Positions 1-11,744 of a stretch of 64,000 nucleotides of DNA are shown one piece after another. Position numbers and translations under genes: made by a program. The notes under the pieces were generated by a model. The model did not search any database. It worked only from the letters and a program-made list of their open reading frames with translations, and had not been told where the DNA came from. Positions within the stretch are counted from its first letter, which is position 1; the number at the start of each line of letters is the position of its first letter. Location: contig JAJAGP010001965.1 of the NCBI GenBank assembly GCA_025084515.1, positions 81,061 through 145,060 of the forward strand, read 5' to 3'. The DNA is from Ancistrus triradiatus. Lineage: Eukaryota; Chordata; Actinopteri; Siluriformes; Loricariidae.

Positions 1-124
1 TGATGAAATCTTGAAGGCAGAAAACAACTTGGTAACATTCCTTTCGTTTTCAGTAAGCATGTCTAATGTTATAAAGGATACCAAGCTAAGAATTACTATA
101 CTCTACAGTACTGTGCTAAATGGT

Positions 125-262
125 TTCATATTGTGTTTAGCACCTCACAATAAGAACGTCCTGGGTTCGATCCCAGGGTGGAGCAACATGGGCCCTTTTT
201 GTGTCTTTGTGGGTGTACTCTGGTTTCCTCCCACAGTCCAAACACATGCATTTGGTTAATGG
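125..262 (+). repeat. SINE fragment, Mermaid/DANA-like
   Basis: It contains the family's B-box region (gtcctgggttcgatcccagg) and the body motif ggtttcctcccacagtcca. It is truncated on both sides. Confidence 0.7.
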
Positions 263-1149
263 CTTAATATTATTGTTTAAAATAAAATTCTTTGTGCAAA
301 GTATCTAAACAACTGCATGATGATAATGTTACTGTAAATGTATTGTCTGGTCAACGTTCCTTTCTGTCAGCATCCTGTTTTACAAAATGTAATACAGACG
401 TTAAATGGTGCAGATCTGTAAAACCTTGTTGCTCCTGTTCTGGCTTTTCTGACAGCCTGAGTTGTTTGAGGTTTGGAATTCACTAATGAAACGTAATATT
501 CTACATCAAGCTGGTTCTAGCTTTCTTTAATGGTGATCGATAGATCAGCTTTGTAGGATGAAGTCTTGTCAGGGACCAATTTTTAAAAGTTTCTATAAAT
601 TGTCAATTGAATTCAGAGCCAGACTGTCTGAAAGTCATGTCATTCATTTGATATGCCTTTCTTGAAGAAAAGCTTTAATTCTCTTTACTTTGTGGGAAGC
701 TGCATTATTATCCTGAAAAAATACTTCATCATCAAATCTATTTTTATCAATGGATTCAGAAAAGTGTCCAGACTGTAGAGGTTATGATTGCCGTCTCCCC
801 TGGTCCACTGACATGGAAACCCCATATTGTTTTCTTCAGGCAGGGATCTTTTGTATGTTTCATTAAACCAGCTTCAGAAAAAAGTCCCAGTTCCATCTCC
901 TTGGCCAATTATCACTGAATATCACTTTCATTCATTCAACCACACTCCATGACTGCTTCTCTTTAGAACTGTTCCCTTGTTTTCTGGTTTTCGTTTGTTT
1001 TTTTGTTTAATATGTAAATCCCATTTAATTCAGTCAGTTCTTGTCACAGACATTGTCTCGTTTTTGGCCTTTGGTTTTTCATTTTTGTTCTGTTTTCTAT
1101 TCTGAAGCTTTGACATGTTTGACTAGGTTTACTCCTAGTGTTTCCTTAT
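263..1149. other. Upstream intron of the IFNGR1-like gene, nothing recognised
   Basis: AT-rich sequence without exon-like frames or a repeat that I can name. The stretch 540-1000 has the texture of an old transposon relic but no ends or transposase motif are visible. Confidence 0.3.
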
Positions 1150-1410
1150 ATAACCTCTGCAGCTCCAGAGAGTGCTGGAGTTTGCATGTTCTCCCCTTGT
1201 CTGTATGGGGTTCCTCTCTGTTTTGGTTTCTTCCCACATTCCAAAGACATGTTGGGTCATTTGGTGTCTCTAAAGTGTCCCAGTGTGAGGGAGGGAGTGA
1301 GCCACTGTCTATGGTTGATTTGTTTGTGCCCTGTGCTGTTGGCTAAACCCTAGCTCCCCACTAATCTGAATTGGATAAAGCAATAGGAAAATGAATGAAT
1401 GAATGATGAG
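1150..1410 (+). repeat. SINE, Mermaid/DANA-like, ending in (GAAT)n
   Basis: The body has gtttgcatgttctccccttg, cttcccacattccaaagacat and gtgccctgtgctgttggct, and it ends in a gaatgaatgaatga tail just 5' of the exon at 1476. The 5' tRNA-like head is missing. Confidence 0.7.
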
Positions 1411-1475
1411 CTGCATTTGTTACTTATTGTCGTAGCATTCTGACCGGGCATGTATATATTTTCTTTTTCTCCTAG

Positions 1476-1609
1476 GTGTGTTGGATTTTCCTGCCTTAAA
1501 TATTTCAGCGTTGGAACACACTATTACTGTGTCTTTTCAAAATCCCTATACTGTCTTTGGTATTGATCCTGAGGAAGACTATTTTTTGTACACCGTCAGT
1601 TATAATGAG
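1476..1609 (+). CDS. ifngr1-like: IFNGR1-like exon: first half of fibronectin-III domain 2
   Basis: A polypyrimidine tract and CAG-like acceptor (ttctcctag) precede 1476, and GAG|gtgaga follows 1609. The exon enters in phase 1 and leaves in phase 0, 134 bases, open throughout. It encodes LDFPALNISALEHTITVSF, then NPYTVFGIDPEEDYFLY and TVSYNE. This matches the pattern of human IFNGR1 domain 2 (GPPKLDI...I.V.IFHP...Y...YNVYV). NIS is a potential N-glycosylation site. Confidence 0.62.
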
Positions 1610-4600
1610 GTGAGAAAATGGCTTGTCTCAGTCATAAAGTAGTAAAGGCTTAGAAAAGCTTCATTTAAAAGAAATGTGTGAAATGGTCTCATCTTTAGCA
1701 TTCTGTGTTCCTGTTAAACCTGGCCTCCTGCCCAAACAAGTCGCTAGCAGTTGTACGCTGTTGTAACTGGTGAGCCAACCAAAGGAAAAGTTTTCTACTG
1801 TCAAGTACAGTCCAAACTCGTCTGTCTCGCCCACGTCTATTTGGCGACTTAACGAGGTTCCAAAAAAATGGCCAGTGACATTCATACCTGATGCTGACGT
1901 GTTTTACTGAGCAGCCTGCATGATCGTACAATGGCATTCACAATAATACATATACGTACATCTTCAGTTCTAATAATGTACACAAATTTGAGAAATAGTC
2001 CGTGATTGATGATTGTTTCTGTGACGCAAAGCACATGAAGTCCAAAAGAGAAATTAACGATTAAAATACATATTTTGAATCGCCTTGAATGCTATTTTGA
2101 ATCTGACAAAAAATGGTAGAACTAACTTGTGTTGTTCAAGTAACACAAAAACATGATTTTTTAAAAAATTATTATGGCTACTGTGCATCCACACTAAAAG
2201 GGGCCAAGACCTCCGGCCCCTTCTCTGACACATTTACTAATTATGCAGTTGGCTTCTTCGAATTGACCCCTTCATCTTTTCTTTTCCCGCCTTTTTTTTC
2301 TTCGGGGGCCAGTCTTCCTCCATAACACGATCCAGCATGCAGGTTTAACAGTAGGATCAAAGTGCCACCTCTGACTGTCTGGAGCTGGCAGCTTAGTGGG
2401 GTAGAATTTAATTTCTGGCAAGGACATTTGTCGCACTTTAAGTGGGCGAGAGGTGAGATGTTAGAGGCTTTTCGGGGTAAAGTGATGGAGGAGAAAATCC
2501 GTCCTGCCATCGTAGGTGGAGACAGACATGCATTAGTTAATTGATTAATTAAATTGGCCCTGCGTAGTATGACTAGTTTTGAAGTATCTTTGCATAATCA
2601 ATGTAACTGTTTCTGCTGTAAATAGACCATTACTGCTGAAAAGCAATGGTAATAACCAAATAAACAATCTTTTGGGTCTACAACCTGTATATTATGAATG
2701 CAAAAGTTGTTATTCTGTCTGTTTGTCTGGTGAGCCAGCGGTTTTGTTACTGACTTATTTTGTTTCAGCAGACTGAGAGCAGATCCGAAGTTTTCGGAAG
2801 ACAAGTGTGCAAAGCTGACATAACCTTCATGAAAGTCTCGAGGGCGTTGTGTCACTTTACACTTTGAAGGCTCTATTAACGAAGCAATCAACAATGTTAC
2901 CGAGGGTGTGTGGAGAGAAGATGGGATCTTTGATACTGGTGAGATTACTGCTTTGTCTTCTCTGTGGACAAATGAACTAAGCATATTATCATACAGCACG
3001 TGTGAAAAGTCTTAGGCCACCATTAGATTTGTTGTTAAAGCAATGGTGTAATGACCAGTATTAATAACATGTCAACGATTGGACCCAAGCATTTCAAACT
3101 TGGATTGTCATTTTATAATAGAAGTTTCCACTGATCTTCCATTCCAATATTTGTGAGTTTGTATCTTCGCCCTTCACTGTTCAGTTTGTTTGAAACAAGT
3201 AGTTACTTACGGCCGACCCTTCCAAGAAAAAGACCATCCTGGATCAAGCGCTTCAGACCGTATAAGGGTCAAAACTTGGCGTCCTGAAGGAGCGTAGTAT
3301 ATTGCTCAGTATAGGGGGGTCTCACTAAATATTGAGACTAGGCCTGTCACAATTCAAGAATAATTGCCCTTAACGATTTGTCTGTTATTGAACACAGCTA
3401 AGGAAGTACAAAGCCTAATGCCTAAACAGGCCCTCTTGACTTACTAGCCATGTTTGAATTAGCAGCATACTGATTGACGGTCAGAATGATGGCACTGCAC
3501 CCAAAAAAAACTCAACAGAAATGCCTACAAAATATAGAGAAATAAAAAATGCAAGCATGACAAAAGTGAAAATATCAGCAAACTTCATTTTGTGAGGCAT
3601 ACATGCAAAAATATAGAATTACTCACAGCTAACAAATGCACCAAATACTCAATGGAGTTAGCTCGTGCCGCTAGGCTAAATTCTATGATTTTTAGCCACT
3701 TAGCACCAATCAGAATCGTTCCTCCTCCCCCCCCCCCCCTCACACAGTTTACCTTTATTCTTCTTTTGCTTTTTTTGCTATCCCTTTTTTATTACCGTCG
3801 TTTTACCCACGTTTTTCATCTCAATGATTTGTTCATTCTACTGCTTTGGTTTATTTTAAAAACTTAGTTGCCTCTCAACCCCAGTACAAAACAATTCACA
3901 TTTTGATTGTGTTGCAAAAGTCCTTCAAATGAATATTTTGTTCGGGTTTTTGTTCACAGATTGGACAATCATTTTTACAGTCTTCGTATGCGTGTATGTG
4001 GTTCTTTTGGTGTTAATACTAGCTGTGTCGAGTGTTCAGAAACTGACTGGCCCTCTCAAAAGAATGAATTGTCCAAACTGCTGGTAAGCTATGTGCTGAT
4101 CTCCACCACTTTTTTTATTAACAGTGATGCACCGCTTAATGAGCACTTTCATAAGTTCAGTGATTCAGATATAGACTGAAATGGACATTGATCGGACATG
4201 CCTTTGTCACAGTGTTTTTATGCTACTTGTAAAGTACATATAAAGCGTATTTTCACAGTAAAACTGCTGCCAAATGATACATTAAATGCGGTTCAGAGAT
4301 TGTAGCTGAAAACGGAGGTTGAACCCTAAAACTGTTATGACATGATAAACCTTTAGTCATTTATGGAAAATTTACAATAATTAAAAAAATACAGTAATGT
4401 ACTGTTAGAACCCTGTCTAGTGGCAAAGCCATTAAACTCTTAAGAGGAGGTGTGATGGACCTGATACTTTGTTTTGAGGAAGCCAAAAGTGTGTTGATAG
4501 AAAGATTACAAGCAACAGGAAGATCAGCCAGATGAACTAGAGACCCAGTGAGTGAATATGAATCATTTATATAGCTTAGCTGGGAGAAAATATACAGGTG

Positions 4601-7582
4601 TGACGGGGACAAACACAGGAGTGCTACTACAATAGGAGGTCCCTTAACAAACTCCTTACACACTTACAAATTAAGTAGCGGAAAGTCATGCAATACTTCA
4701 CCAACAAAAAAGTCTCTCAACACATCAACCGAGTTAGAACAGTCTATAGTCCCACCTTGGCCAACAAGCAAGCGAGCATTATGACCCCTAAGGTAGTGGT
4801 CATTCAAGTTGAATGAAGGACTTGTGCTCTTAAACTTAACTCCCGTTCTGGCTTGTGGATCTTAATTAATTGCTGTTGAGGTGACCAAGCTATTTACAAC
4901 TAGAGAGAGGTATTTCCGAAAGGAAACATGCGAGGGTGATTGTGCTTGCAAATGGCATCACGCGTCGCCCTAGGGGTGACCCTGGACCATGCCTGCTGAA
5001 TTTCGTGGGGCGTAGGTCAAAAAAAACTGAACTTGAGTTCCGGTCAATGCCCTATGTTTCCCAATTCGTTACCCATGGGTGGACAAATTTCCTGACTTTG
5101 AGGGGGCCCAGAGCCCACCCACCCACCAAGGGCCAATCATTGCACAAAATCACAAAAAACCTATCCCATTGTGACCTTAACTATCCTGCAAATTTTGTCT
5201 GTTCGCTTCAGATTTTGTTTTTCCCCATTTCGTTAACATTGGGCCCATTTACATTACATTAAATTTGGGCACCCATTCATTTCTATGGGAAAAATTTGGA
5301 CTTTGCCTGGACAGACTGACCAAAAAGCCCCTTCAAGTACACCATTCCGACCCGACCGCACAAGTTGGCGCTGGAACAGGGTCGATTATCTGACAGTTGC
5401 GGTCAGTTATAGTCGGACAAAACGTTAGAATTAAAAAAAAATCGGATAGGTCTTGTAATTTTCATTTCATAGATACACTTCAACTATGAGATGACAAAAA
5501 TGGGAAATAAACATCCAGGAAATCACATGTAGGATTTTTTAAAATAATTTAATTGAAATTATGGTGAAAAATAGTATTCCGCTCTCACAGACCTGTAACT
5601 TCTTTAAGAAGGCTCTTCGGTCCTCCACTCGAAACCTGTATTAATGGCACCTGTTTGGACCTCGTATTTGTAAAAAGAACCTGTTACAACAGCCTCAAAC
5701 AGTACGACTCCAAACTCAAATGGCCAAGACCGGACACCAGGAAGGAAAATGTAGCCCTGACACCAGGCGGGGAAAGAGTGAATAAAACAATAGAGAAGCA
5801 GGTTGGTGTGAATAAATCCAACCGTGGGAGGAAGGTAAGAAAATGGAAAGACATACAAGCCAATCTGATAAACCCCCTCGATCTGGGGCTCCACGCAAGA
5901 TATCATCCGTTGGGTCAAAATGATTCATGAGGAGAACGGTGAGCAAAAATCCCAGAATACACGGTGGACCCTTGTGAGATGACCTGCAGAGGCTTGGGAC
6001 CAAGTAACAAATGCTACCATCAGTAAACACACTATGACGAGAGGGACTAAGTCCTGTAGTGCCAGGCGTGTCCCCTGCTTAAGCCAGTAAACATTTGTTC
6101 CAGACCCGTCTGAAGTTTGCCAGGGAGCATATGGATGATCCAGAAGGAGGATTGGGAGAAGATCTTGATGTCAGAGGAACCAAAAAGAACTTTTTGGTTA
6201 AAAACTCAACTTATTTGTGTTTGGAGGAAGAAGAATGCTGACATTGCATTTCCAAGAACACCATACCTAATGTGAAGCATGGGGGTGGAACATATGGGGT
6301 TGTTTTTCTGCAAAGGGGACAGGGGACGACTGATTCATGTTAAGGGAGAATGAACGGGGCAATGTAGTGGATTTTAAGCCACAACTCCTCTGCATCAGTG
6401 AAGCATTGAAGATGGAATGTGGCTGGGTCTCTAGATGACAATGAGCCCAACCCACAACCACTCGGGCAACGAAGGAGTGGCTCCGTAAAAAGCAATTTCA
6501 AGGTCCTGGAGTGGCCTCGCCAGTCTCAGACTAAACCCATAGAAAAGTGTGGAGAAGGTGAAAGTCCGTGTTGCCCCAAAACATCACTGCTCTAGAGGAG
6601 ATCTGCATGGAGGGAAATGGGCCAAAATACCAGCTACAGGTGTGTGCAAAACCTGGTGAAGATTTGCAGGAAACGTTTGACCTATTGTCATGCCAAACCC
6701 CCCAAAAAAAAGTTAGGTTATGAGATGAACTGTTGGTATTGAACAATACTTATTTTACACCGTAATTTACAATTCAATTTTTTAAAAATCCCACATGTGA
6801 TTTCTGGATTTTTTCTTCTCATTTTGTATCATAGTTGCAATGTACCTATGATGAAAGTTGTGTGTGTGTGTGTGGTGTATTTTTAGTGCATAGTGATGCT
6901 GTTTATAGCTTTTTTCTTAATTGGTGTGTTTGTGCGACTTGTCGTATAAGCTATGTGATGTACATACATAGCAGTGTGGATTTAACTGTCTATTCACTAG
7001 TTGCACTGTTGAGAACTGTATTTATTTAGGCTAGGGGTTCTGTGTTGTATCGCAGTACTATATTTGCTTCAAAGACAGACTTGTCGATATCCTAAATCGT
7101 TTTGTAGTAAATAACATACAGCACATGCAAATAATAATCGTCTGACTTCTGATTTTTACCAGTATAAAGTTAACTGATTTCCATTTTCTTCTGTAAATGA
7201 CACAGCCTGATTTTTAAGGCCCATTGCTACAATAAAACTTGCTAATACTCTGCCGTGTCTCTTGCAGGGTATTGCACGTACCGAGCATGCAATTAATGAA
7301 CCTGAACAGCCTGAGCTGTCCAAAGTCACATCTGTAGGCCACACTCCTCTGCTGGAGAACATGGATTTACTTGAAGCCCTTCCCATTAGCAAACAAGATG
7401 AAGAGGTTACTCACTTACCTGTCCACTCTATTGCTGAAATGGACGTAGAGGAGCAAGAAAATGGAGACACGACAGAAGACGAAGATTTTGGAGGCACCGA
7501 CAGCATCTCGGGATATGACTGCAGCAAATTCACCTTGGACATGGGTCAGGGAGATGTCGTGGATGCTTACGGGCCACGCTAA
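1476..7582 (+). CDS. ifngr1-like: Class II cytokine receptor, IFNGR1-like (CRFB13/17 type), 3' half, frame-disrupted
   Basis: Four exons are visible (1476-1609, 2769-2938, 3960-4083, 7268-7582). Together they resemble the second fibronectin-III domain, the transmembrane segment and the cytoplasmic tail of interferon-gamma receptor 1; the signal peptide and first domain would lie left of the window. Intron phases (1, 0, 1, 0) are those expected of a class II cytokine receptor. The family binds IFN-gamma at the cell surface and signals through JAK1 and STAT1. The tail starts LSKLL/GIARTE, similar to the JAK1-binding LPKSLLSVVR of mammals, and ends with an acidic stretch, GYDCSK and a DMGQGD...AYGPR terminus typical of fish. 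Exon 2769-2938 has one base too many and exon 3960-4083 one too few, so the gene cannot be read through as given. It is either a decayed paralogue or carries sequencing errors. Identity rests on remembered family patterns, not a search. Confidence 0.62.
2769..2938 (+). CDS. ifngr1-like: IFNGR1-like exon: second half of fibronectin-III domain 2, one extra base
   Basis: The acceptor ttttgtttcag ends at 2768 and the donor tactg|gtgag starts at 2939. The first frame reads QTESRSEVFGRQVCKADITF, then MKVSRALCHFTL, and hits TGA at 2865-2867. The +1 frame continues EGSINEAINNVTEGVW to the donor and ends in phase 1, exactly what the transmembrane exon needs. The length is 170 bases where phase 0 to phase 1 requires 3n+1, so one base, probably in the TTT run at 2863-2865, is surplus. 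The conserved cysteine usually found late in this domain is not visible. Exon identity is less certain than for its neighbours. Confidence 0.48.
3716..3739. repeat. Poly-C tract
   Basis: A run of 13 C with flanking C-rich sequence inside an intron of the IFNGR1-like gene. Confidence 0.8.
3960..4083 (+). CDS. ifngr1-like: IFNGR1-like exon: transmembrane segment and JAK1-box start, one base short
   Basis: The acceptor tgttcacag ends at 3959 and CTG|gtaagc follows 4083. Entering in phase 1, it reads WTIIFTVFVCVYVVLLVLIL then AVSSVQKLTGPLK, a single hydrophobic helix followed by a basic stop-transfer end. After the A-run at 4058-4061 the meaningful frame moves to KNELSKLL, which joins the last exon in phase 0 and lines up with the LPKSLLSVVR JAK1 region of IFNGR1. 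The exon is 124 bases where 125 would keep the frame, so one A appears to be missing from that run. Confidence 0.6.
5448..6857 (+). mobile_element. Tc1-like transposon relic, family B
   Basis: The ends carry inverted copies of the family-B terminal sequence (gtaattttcat...acttcaactatgag on the left, catagttgcaatgtacctatgatgaaa on the right). The inside shows transposase traces in several frames, such as the helix-turn-helix GEKSVNK-type region near 5780 and the DDE-type stretch near 6420-6640. Many stops and indels make it dead. It sits in the last intron of the IFNGR1-like gene and is a degraded relative of the copy at 36259-37861. Confidence 0.75.
7268..7582 (+). CDS. ifngr1-like: IFNGR1-like last exon: cytoplasmic tail with degenerate STAT1 box
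   Basis: The acceptor ctctgccgtgtctcttgcag ends at 7267. Only the phase-0 frame is open, for 104 codons to TAA at 7580-7582. The tail is acidic (MDVEEQENGDTTEDEDFGG) and ends GYDCSKFTLDMGQGDVVDAY before GPR. In IFNGR1 of other vertebrates the tyrosine motif is YDKPH or YDRPH, the phosphorylated STAT1 docking site. Here the P and H positions are S and K. The tail is much shorter than in mammals, as is normal in fish. Confidence 0.62.
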   Translation, partial: GIARTEHAINEPEQPELSKVTSVGHTPLLENMDLLEALPISKQDEEVTHLPVHSIAEMDVEEQENGDTTEDEDFGGTDSISGYDCSKFTLDMGQGDVVDAYGPR

Positions 7583-7883
7583 CCCTAGCCTCTAACCCTA
7601 GCATATGATCCTGGCTTGCTTTTTCCAATTGTAAACTTAATATAACTAAACAGAATATAAACATTATCCACTCAGATCTTAGGTCCTCTGAGGCTGGAGA
7701 CTGAGTTGCACGTCCAACAACAGTAGCTTCAATGCTTAGCTCATAGCATCGACAGATAGCAGATCCAAATGGTTCTGAAAGCTCTGGGTGGAATTATTCA
7801 AATGAGGCGGTGGTAAATGACAATGAACTGCTCTGTGACATGTGATTCAAACGTAAAACTCAAACGAGCTTGTTGAATCTAAT

Positions 7884-8040
7884 GTTTTCAGAAGGTCCAG
7901 GGTTCAAATCCCACCTCTGCCAAGCTACCACTTTTGGGTCCTTGAGCAAAGCCCTTAACCCACAATTGCTTGGATTGTAAGGTTGTACCAATTGTGAGTC
8001 GCTCTGGATAAGGGCGTCTGCTAAATATGTAAATGTAAAC
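7884..8040 (+). repeat. tRNA-derived SINE (tail ctctggataagggcgtctgc)
   Basis: A B-box-like ggttcaaatccc is followed by ccaagctaccacttttgggtccttgagcaa and ends with the conserved tail and an aaatgtaaa run. It lies in the probable 3' UTR of the IFNGR1-like gene. The 5' head with the A box is missing. Confidence 0.8.
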
Positions 8041-9906
8041 GTAGTCAGCCTCGACACTAAAATGTTGAGTTTTACATATATCTTAAGTTTTGTTTTGGAT
8101 TACATTTAGTAGACTGGTTTAATACATTTCCTTCATCCTAAACTATACTGTGTAGCAGTACAGGATTATTTAGCAGCTAATGACCATATATGAGCATATT
8201 TGGGTTGTTGGAATAGCTGTAACATACGTGAAAAGCACATTAAGTTCCCTGTCCGTGTCTTTGGTCATAATTTACTAGTGGTGCTGTCTACATTTTTGCC
8301 GATAATAATTATTGTTCTAGGTTATTTTTAGGATATTATAGACATTTCTCATTGTGCTACAAAATATTGTCCTTGTAGGAATGCTGTGGTGTATATAGAG
8401 TTGTTTTTCACTTCTGACAAACTGGAACATCACATTAGCAGTTGGCTTTAGTATTGAAATTAGCTTTTTTATTTTAATAGAGAACAATCGTATTGACAGG
8501 GGTCATATTTTCAGAATGTACAACTGGAAAAATGAAGAGACCACTCTGATCAGTTTTTCTGGTTTTATTTTGCGTCTTTGAGTAAAATGGAACTTTTTTG
8601 GTTCTAGAAATTATGGACAAATTCCAAATAAAAATATGTATTCATAGCAATGACCAGAGTAAGATTTATTTGCTGTAAATGACAACTGGTCCAAATAACA
8701 AAGATGCAGTGTTTTCAGACCTCTATTAATAATACAATGTAGATAAATGCGATAACTAGATGATTAAACGATAACTAGATGATACTGTGGCAGGGTATAT
8801 TTTAGAGCTAAGTATACAAAAGTTGTTTGAACCATCTCTCTCAACCACTTGAATGGTGAATTGATGTTTTGCCATCTGTTGCATTTCTTGTCCTTTGTTT
8901 TTTCTTTTTTTTCTTTCTCTATGCGGAATAATTCCAGTAAGGTTTGCTGAGTGTGTTTTTGTGCTGTTATCTTGGCTGACCTAAGCCTGTTTGTGGACAG
9001 CTGACTCCTGAAATTTTATATTCTTCATATTCTGCACTGTTTTTTAGTTTGCAGATGGTGAAATAAGTTCGTTTTCAAGCTGTCTTTTATGGCAAGCAAT
9101 TTCTGACAGAGATTACAGATTGTCCATCTTTTCAAAGCCACGCCACCTTAACAGTGTAGACTGCGAGGCTAGTGGTGTCTGTGTTTTGTCTTTTGGCACA
9201 GTTTGTTTTTTAACTTCAAGCGAGTGCCTTTAGGTAGAACGTTAGTATCATTTGTGGTCCTAGCATGCTGCATGCACTTACAGGTAGTCTGTCCTACCTG
9301 GTCACATGATGCAGTGAACATACATACTCGATAATGTGAGCATCATTAAATTGACAATTATGATATTATCATTGAAGATACATATTTCACACCCCTAATA
9401 CAAAAAACAAGCTTATATTCATATTTTAACATAAGAATACTAATGGAAGTTCAGAAGTCAATATTTCAATCACAGCTTTCATGTGTATTGTACTCTTCGT
9501 TAATAATTAAGATTTGGTTCAGGATGGGGTGCATCTGTTTTGGAATTCATCAGTTACTGGAAAGGAATTGTATGTTGATTTCTATGCAAATTTGGAGTGG
9601 TCTCAATTTTTTCCAGAGCTGTATGTCTAATGTACAACACTTTAATGTGTAAAGTGGTTCAGTAAGCAAATCCAGATGCATTTCAGTAATGTACAGAACT
9701 AAAAATTGGTTTATTGGTTGTGTGTTGTTTAGAGAGATGATTTTTGTTTGTAACCAAATTGAAATTTTCAGTTACTGCTATGTAGATACTACAAAGTTTG
9801 GCTGTTAATGGACCCAACGTCTTTAGATTTATTTATTTAGTTCTTAACCTTCATGTAATTAGACCTTTTTGCTAAGTGGTGTTTGGAGATACGTTTGGAA
9901 ATTAGT
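8041..9906. other. Intergenic, nothing recognised
   Basis: AT-rich sequence with short, unconvincing frames. No splice-flanked exon, repeat family or RNA gene could be supported. Confidence 0.4.
8627..8632 (+). terminator. Possible poly(A) signal of the IFNGR1-like gene
   Basis: AATAAA lies about 1 kb after the stop at 7582, in AT-rich sequence and after a SINE at 7884-8040. It is the first good hexamer downstream, but nothing else fixes the transcript end. Confidence 0.25.
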
Positions 9907-10206
9907 GTTTCAAATAGGGTTGGGTGATATGGTAAAAAACATTATATCACAGTATTTAAAGGCATTTTGATGATGCATAATATTCGTCACGATACATGTG
10001 ATCGCAGACAAAATGCATCATATACAAATATTATCCCATACTTGGTGATTTTTATTCAAAATGTGCTGCACTACCTCGGGTTGAACGGGACTAATTACAC
10101 TCTATAATAACTTGCAGTTGGTCAGCGTTCTTTAAGCACTGACGATATCTTCGATATGCTCACGATATGATAAAATATCGTCATATCGCCCATCCCTAGT
10201 TTCAAA
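9907..10206. mobile_element. hAT-type MITE with 8-bp target duplication
   Basis: The element spans 9915-10198 (284 bp) with inverted ends TAGGGTTGGGTGATAT and ATATCGCCCATCCCTA. It is flanked on both sides by GTTTCAAA (9907-9914 and 10199-10206), the 8-bp duplication typical of hAT insertions. No coding capacity. Confidence 0.85.
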
Positions 10207-11154
10207 CACTGCTAACCAGCACTTTTTTTTGGCACCGTTTGAGAGTAGTTTAACATTTCCTTTACTTTTAAAAGTCTGCTAAAACGATTGTCTATTATTG
10301 TGTATCTGTAAATGGAAAACGAGCCTGAATGCTATTTGGGTTTTAGAGATTCTAGAGATGGAACTATCGAATGTCTAGGTTTCTCTAATTTAGCCGATCC
10401 TGAGAGTCAGTCAATGGTGTGAAACAATTGAGCCATATTTTGCGAGGTATTTTGCGGCGCAAACCCCCTCAGTTGCAGGTCCCTGCAGTTTTCGGCTGCA
10501 ACGCTAGATGTAAATACAAACTTTTGACCCAGGGACTGAAATGGCAGAAGTGCCACCTTTATTGTATTCAGCTAATTGTATAGATAGTTGCTTATAAATG
10601 ATAATAAACCAGCTTGGACCATGGCTGCATCCAAAATGGCATATTTAACCAATCGACTGTTAAAGCAGCGTGCAGTGCAGTGTAGTGCTGGAACCTGAAC
10701 TCACAAGCTTCTGGATGGCAGACCTTGGTCAATTTGTCCCTACAATCCCTGATGCAGTGATGCAATGACAAAATACAAGAAACTGTGGAATCTCTTCATG
10801 GATGCTGTTTTAAAAACGAAAAAGCATTAACACAAAGCTGATAAAAGCATAGCTTTTGCTCAGGCATTTGCATACCTGTGACGTACCAGAGCACTTGATG
10901 TTTCTATATACACATAGTGGACTTCATCCTAGTATTGTACAGCAAATTACACAACAGACAGCCCTTTCAATAAGCATTAATGGTGTGATGTTGGCTTGCA
11001 TTATAAAAGAACAAGAAAACTTATTTGGCACATTTTCATGTGATGTGTATTTGCAGTGTCATCCAAAACCATGTTCTCTGGCCTCACATGAGCCTTTCAG
11101 AAAGGTTATTAAGCACTTAATTAATTAACTCATTTTAAGTGCATTTTACATATA
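10207..11154. other. Intergenic, nothing recognised
   Basis: No supported gene. The open stretch near 10856-11128 has no recognisable motif and unexceptional codon use. Confidence 0.35.
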
Positions 11155-11420
11155 CAGGCACAACGATGATACTGTGGTCGCCTCACGTCCACGAGGGTTT
11201 ACTCCGGGTATTCTGGTTTCATCCCATATTCCAGAGATGTGTCAGGTTAATTGGTATTTCTAAAGTGCACTTAGTTTGAGCGTAAGTGCCTACGATGGAT
11301 TGATGCCCTGTCTAGGGTTGTTCCTGCCTTGTGCCCTGTGATGCCCAATAGACACCGTCTTTCCGGCAACCCTGAACAGGATTAAGCGGATTAAAAAAAG
11401 GAATGAATGAATGAATGGAG
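11155..11420 (+). repeat. SINE, Mermaid/DANA-like
   Basis: It runs from a damaged tRNA-like head (tgtggtcgcctcacg) through ggtttactccgggtattctggt and ccctgtctagggttgttcc to a tail aatgaatgaatgaatg. Confidence 0.75.
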
Positions 11421-11744
11421 GAATTTTACATTTACTTTAGTAAATCCAGCACTTTTTGGCTACAAAGCTACAATGTTTTCTTTGTTTGCCATTTTTTTAT
11501 ATCTATCTTTGCTGTTCAGTCTTGTGGTGCACATGTTATTGGAATTGTTGTTTCGTGTACTGGTTCATTTATCAAATTTAAATGAAGATTTTCCATCTAC
11601 TCGTGCAGTTTGCAGTTGTTTCTTATGCTTTGATGCATGTACTCTTCATTCTCCTCTTTAGTGTTGTTTATTTTTTTATTTTGCACAATAAATGAAAAGT
11701 AATGAATACAATGATTTGTAGAAGTTTTTCACTCCTTCAACTTT

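Noticed and set aside
4700..5447. A 108-codon ORF at 4936-5262 as a missing receptor exon
   Set aside because: No suitable acceptor and donor pair in the right phase; the transmembrane exon already joins the last exon in phase 0, so no exon is needed.
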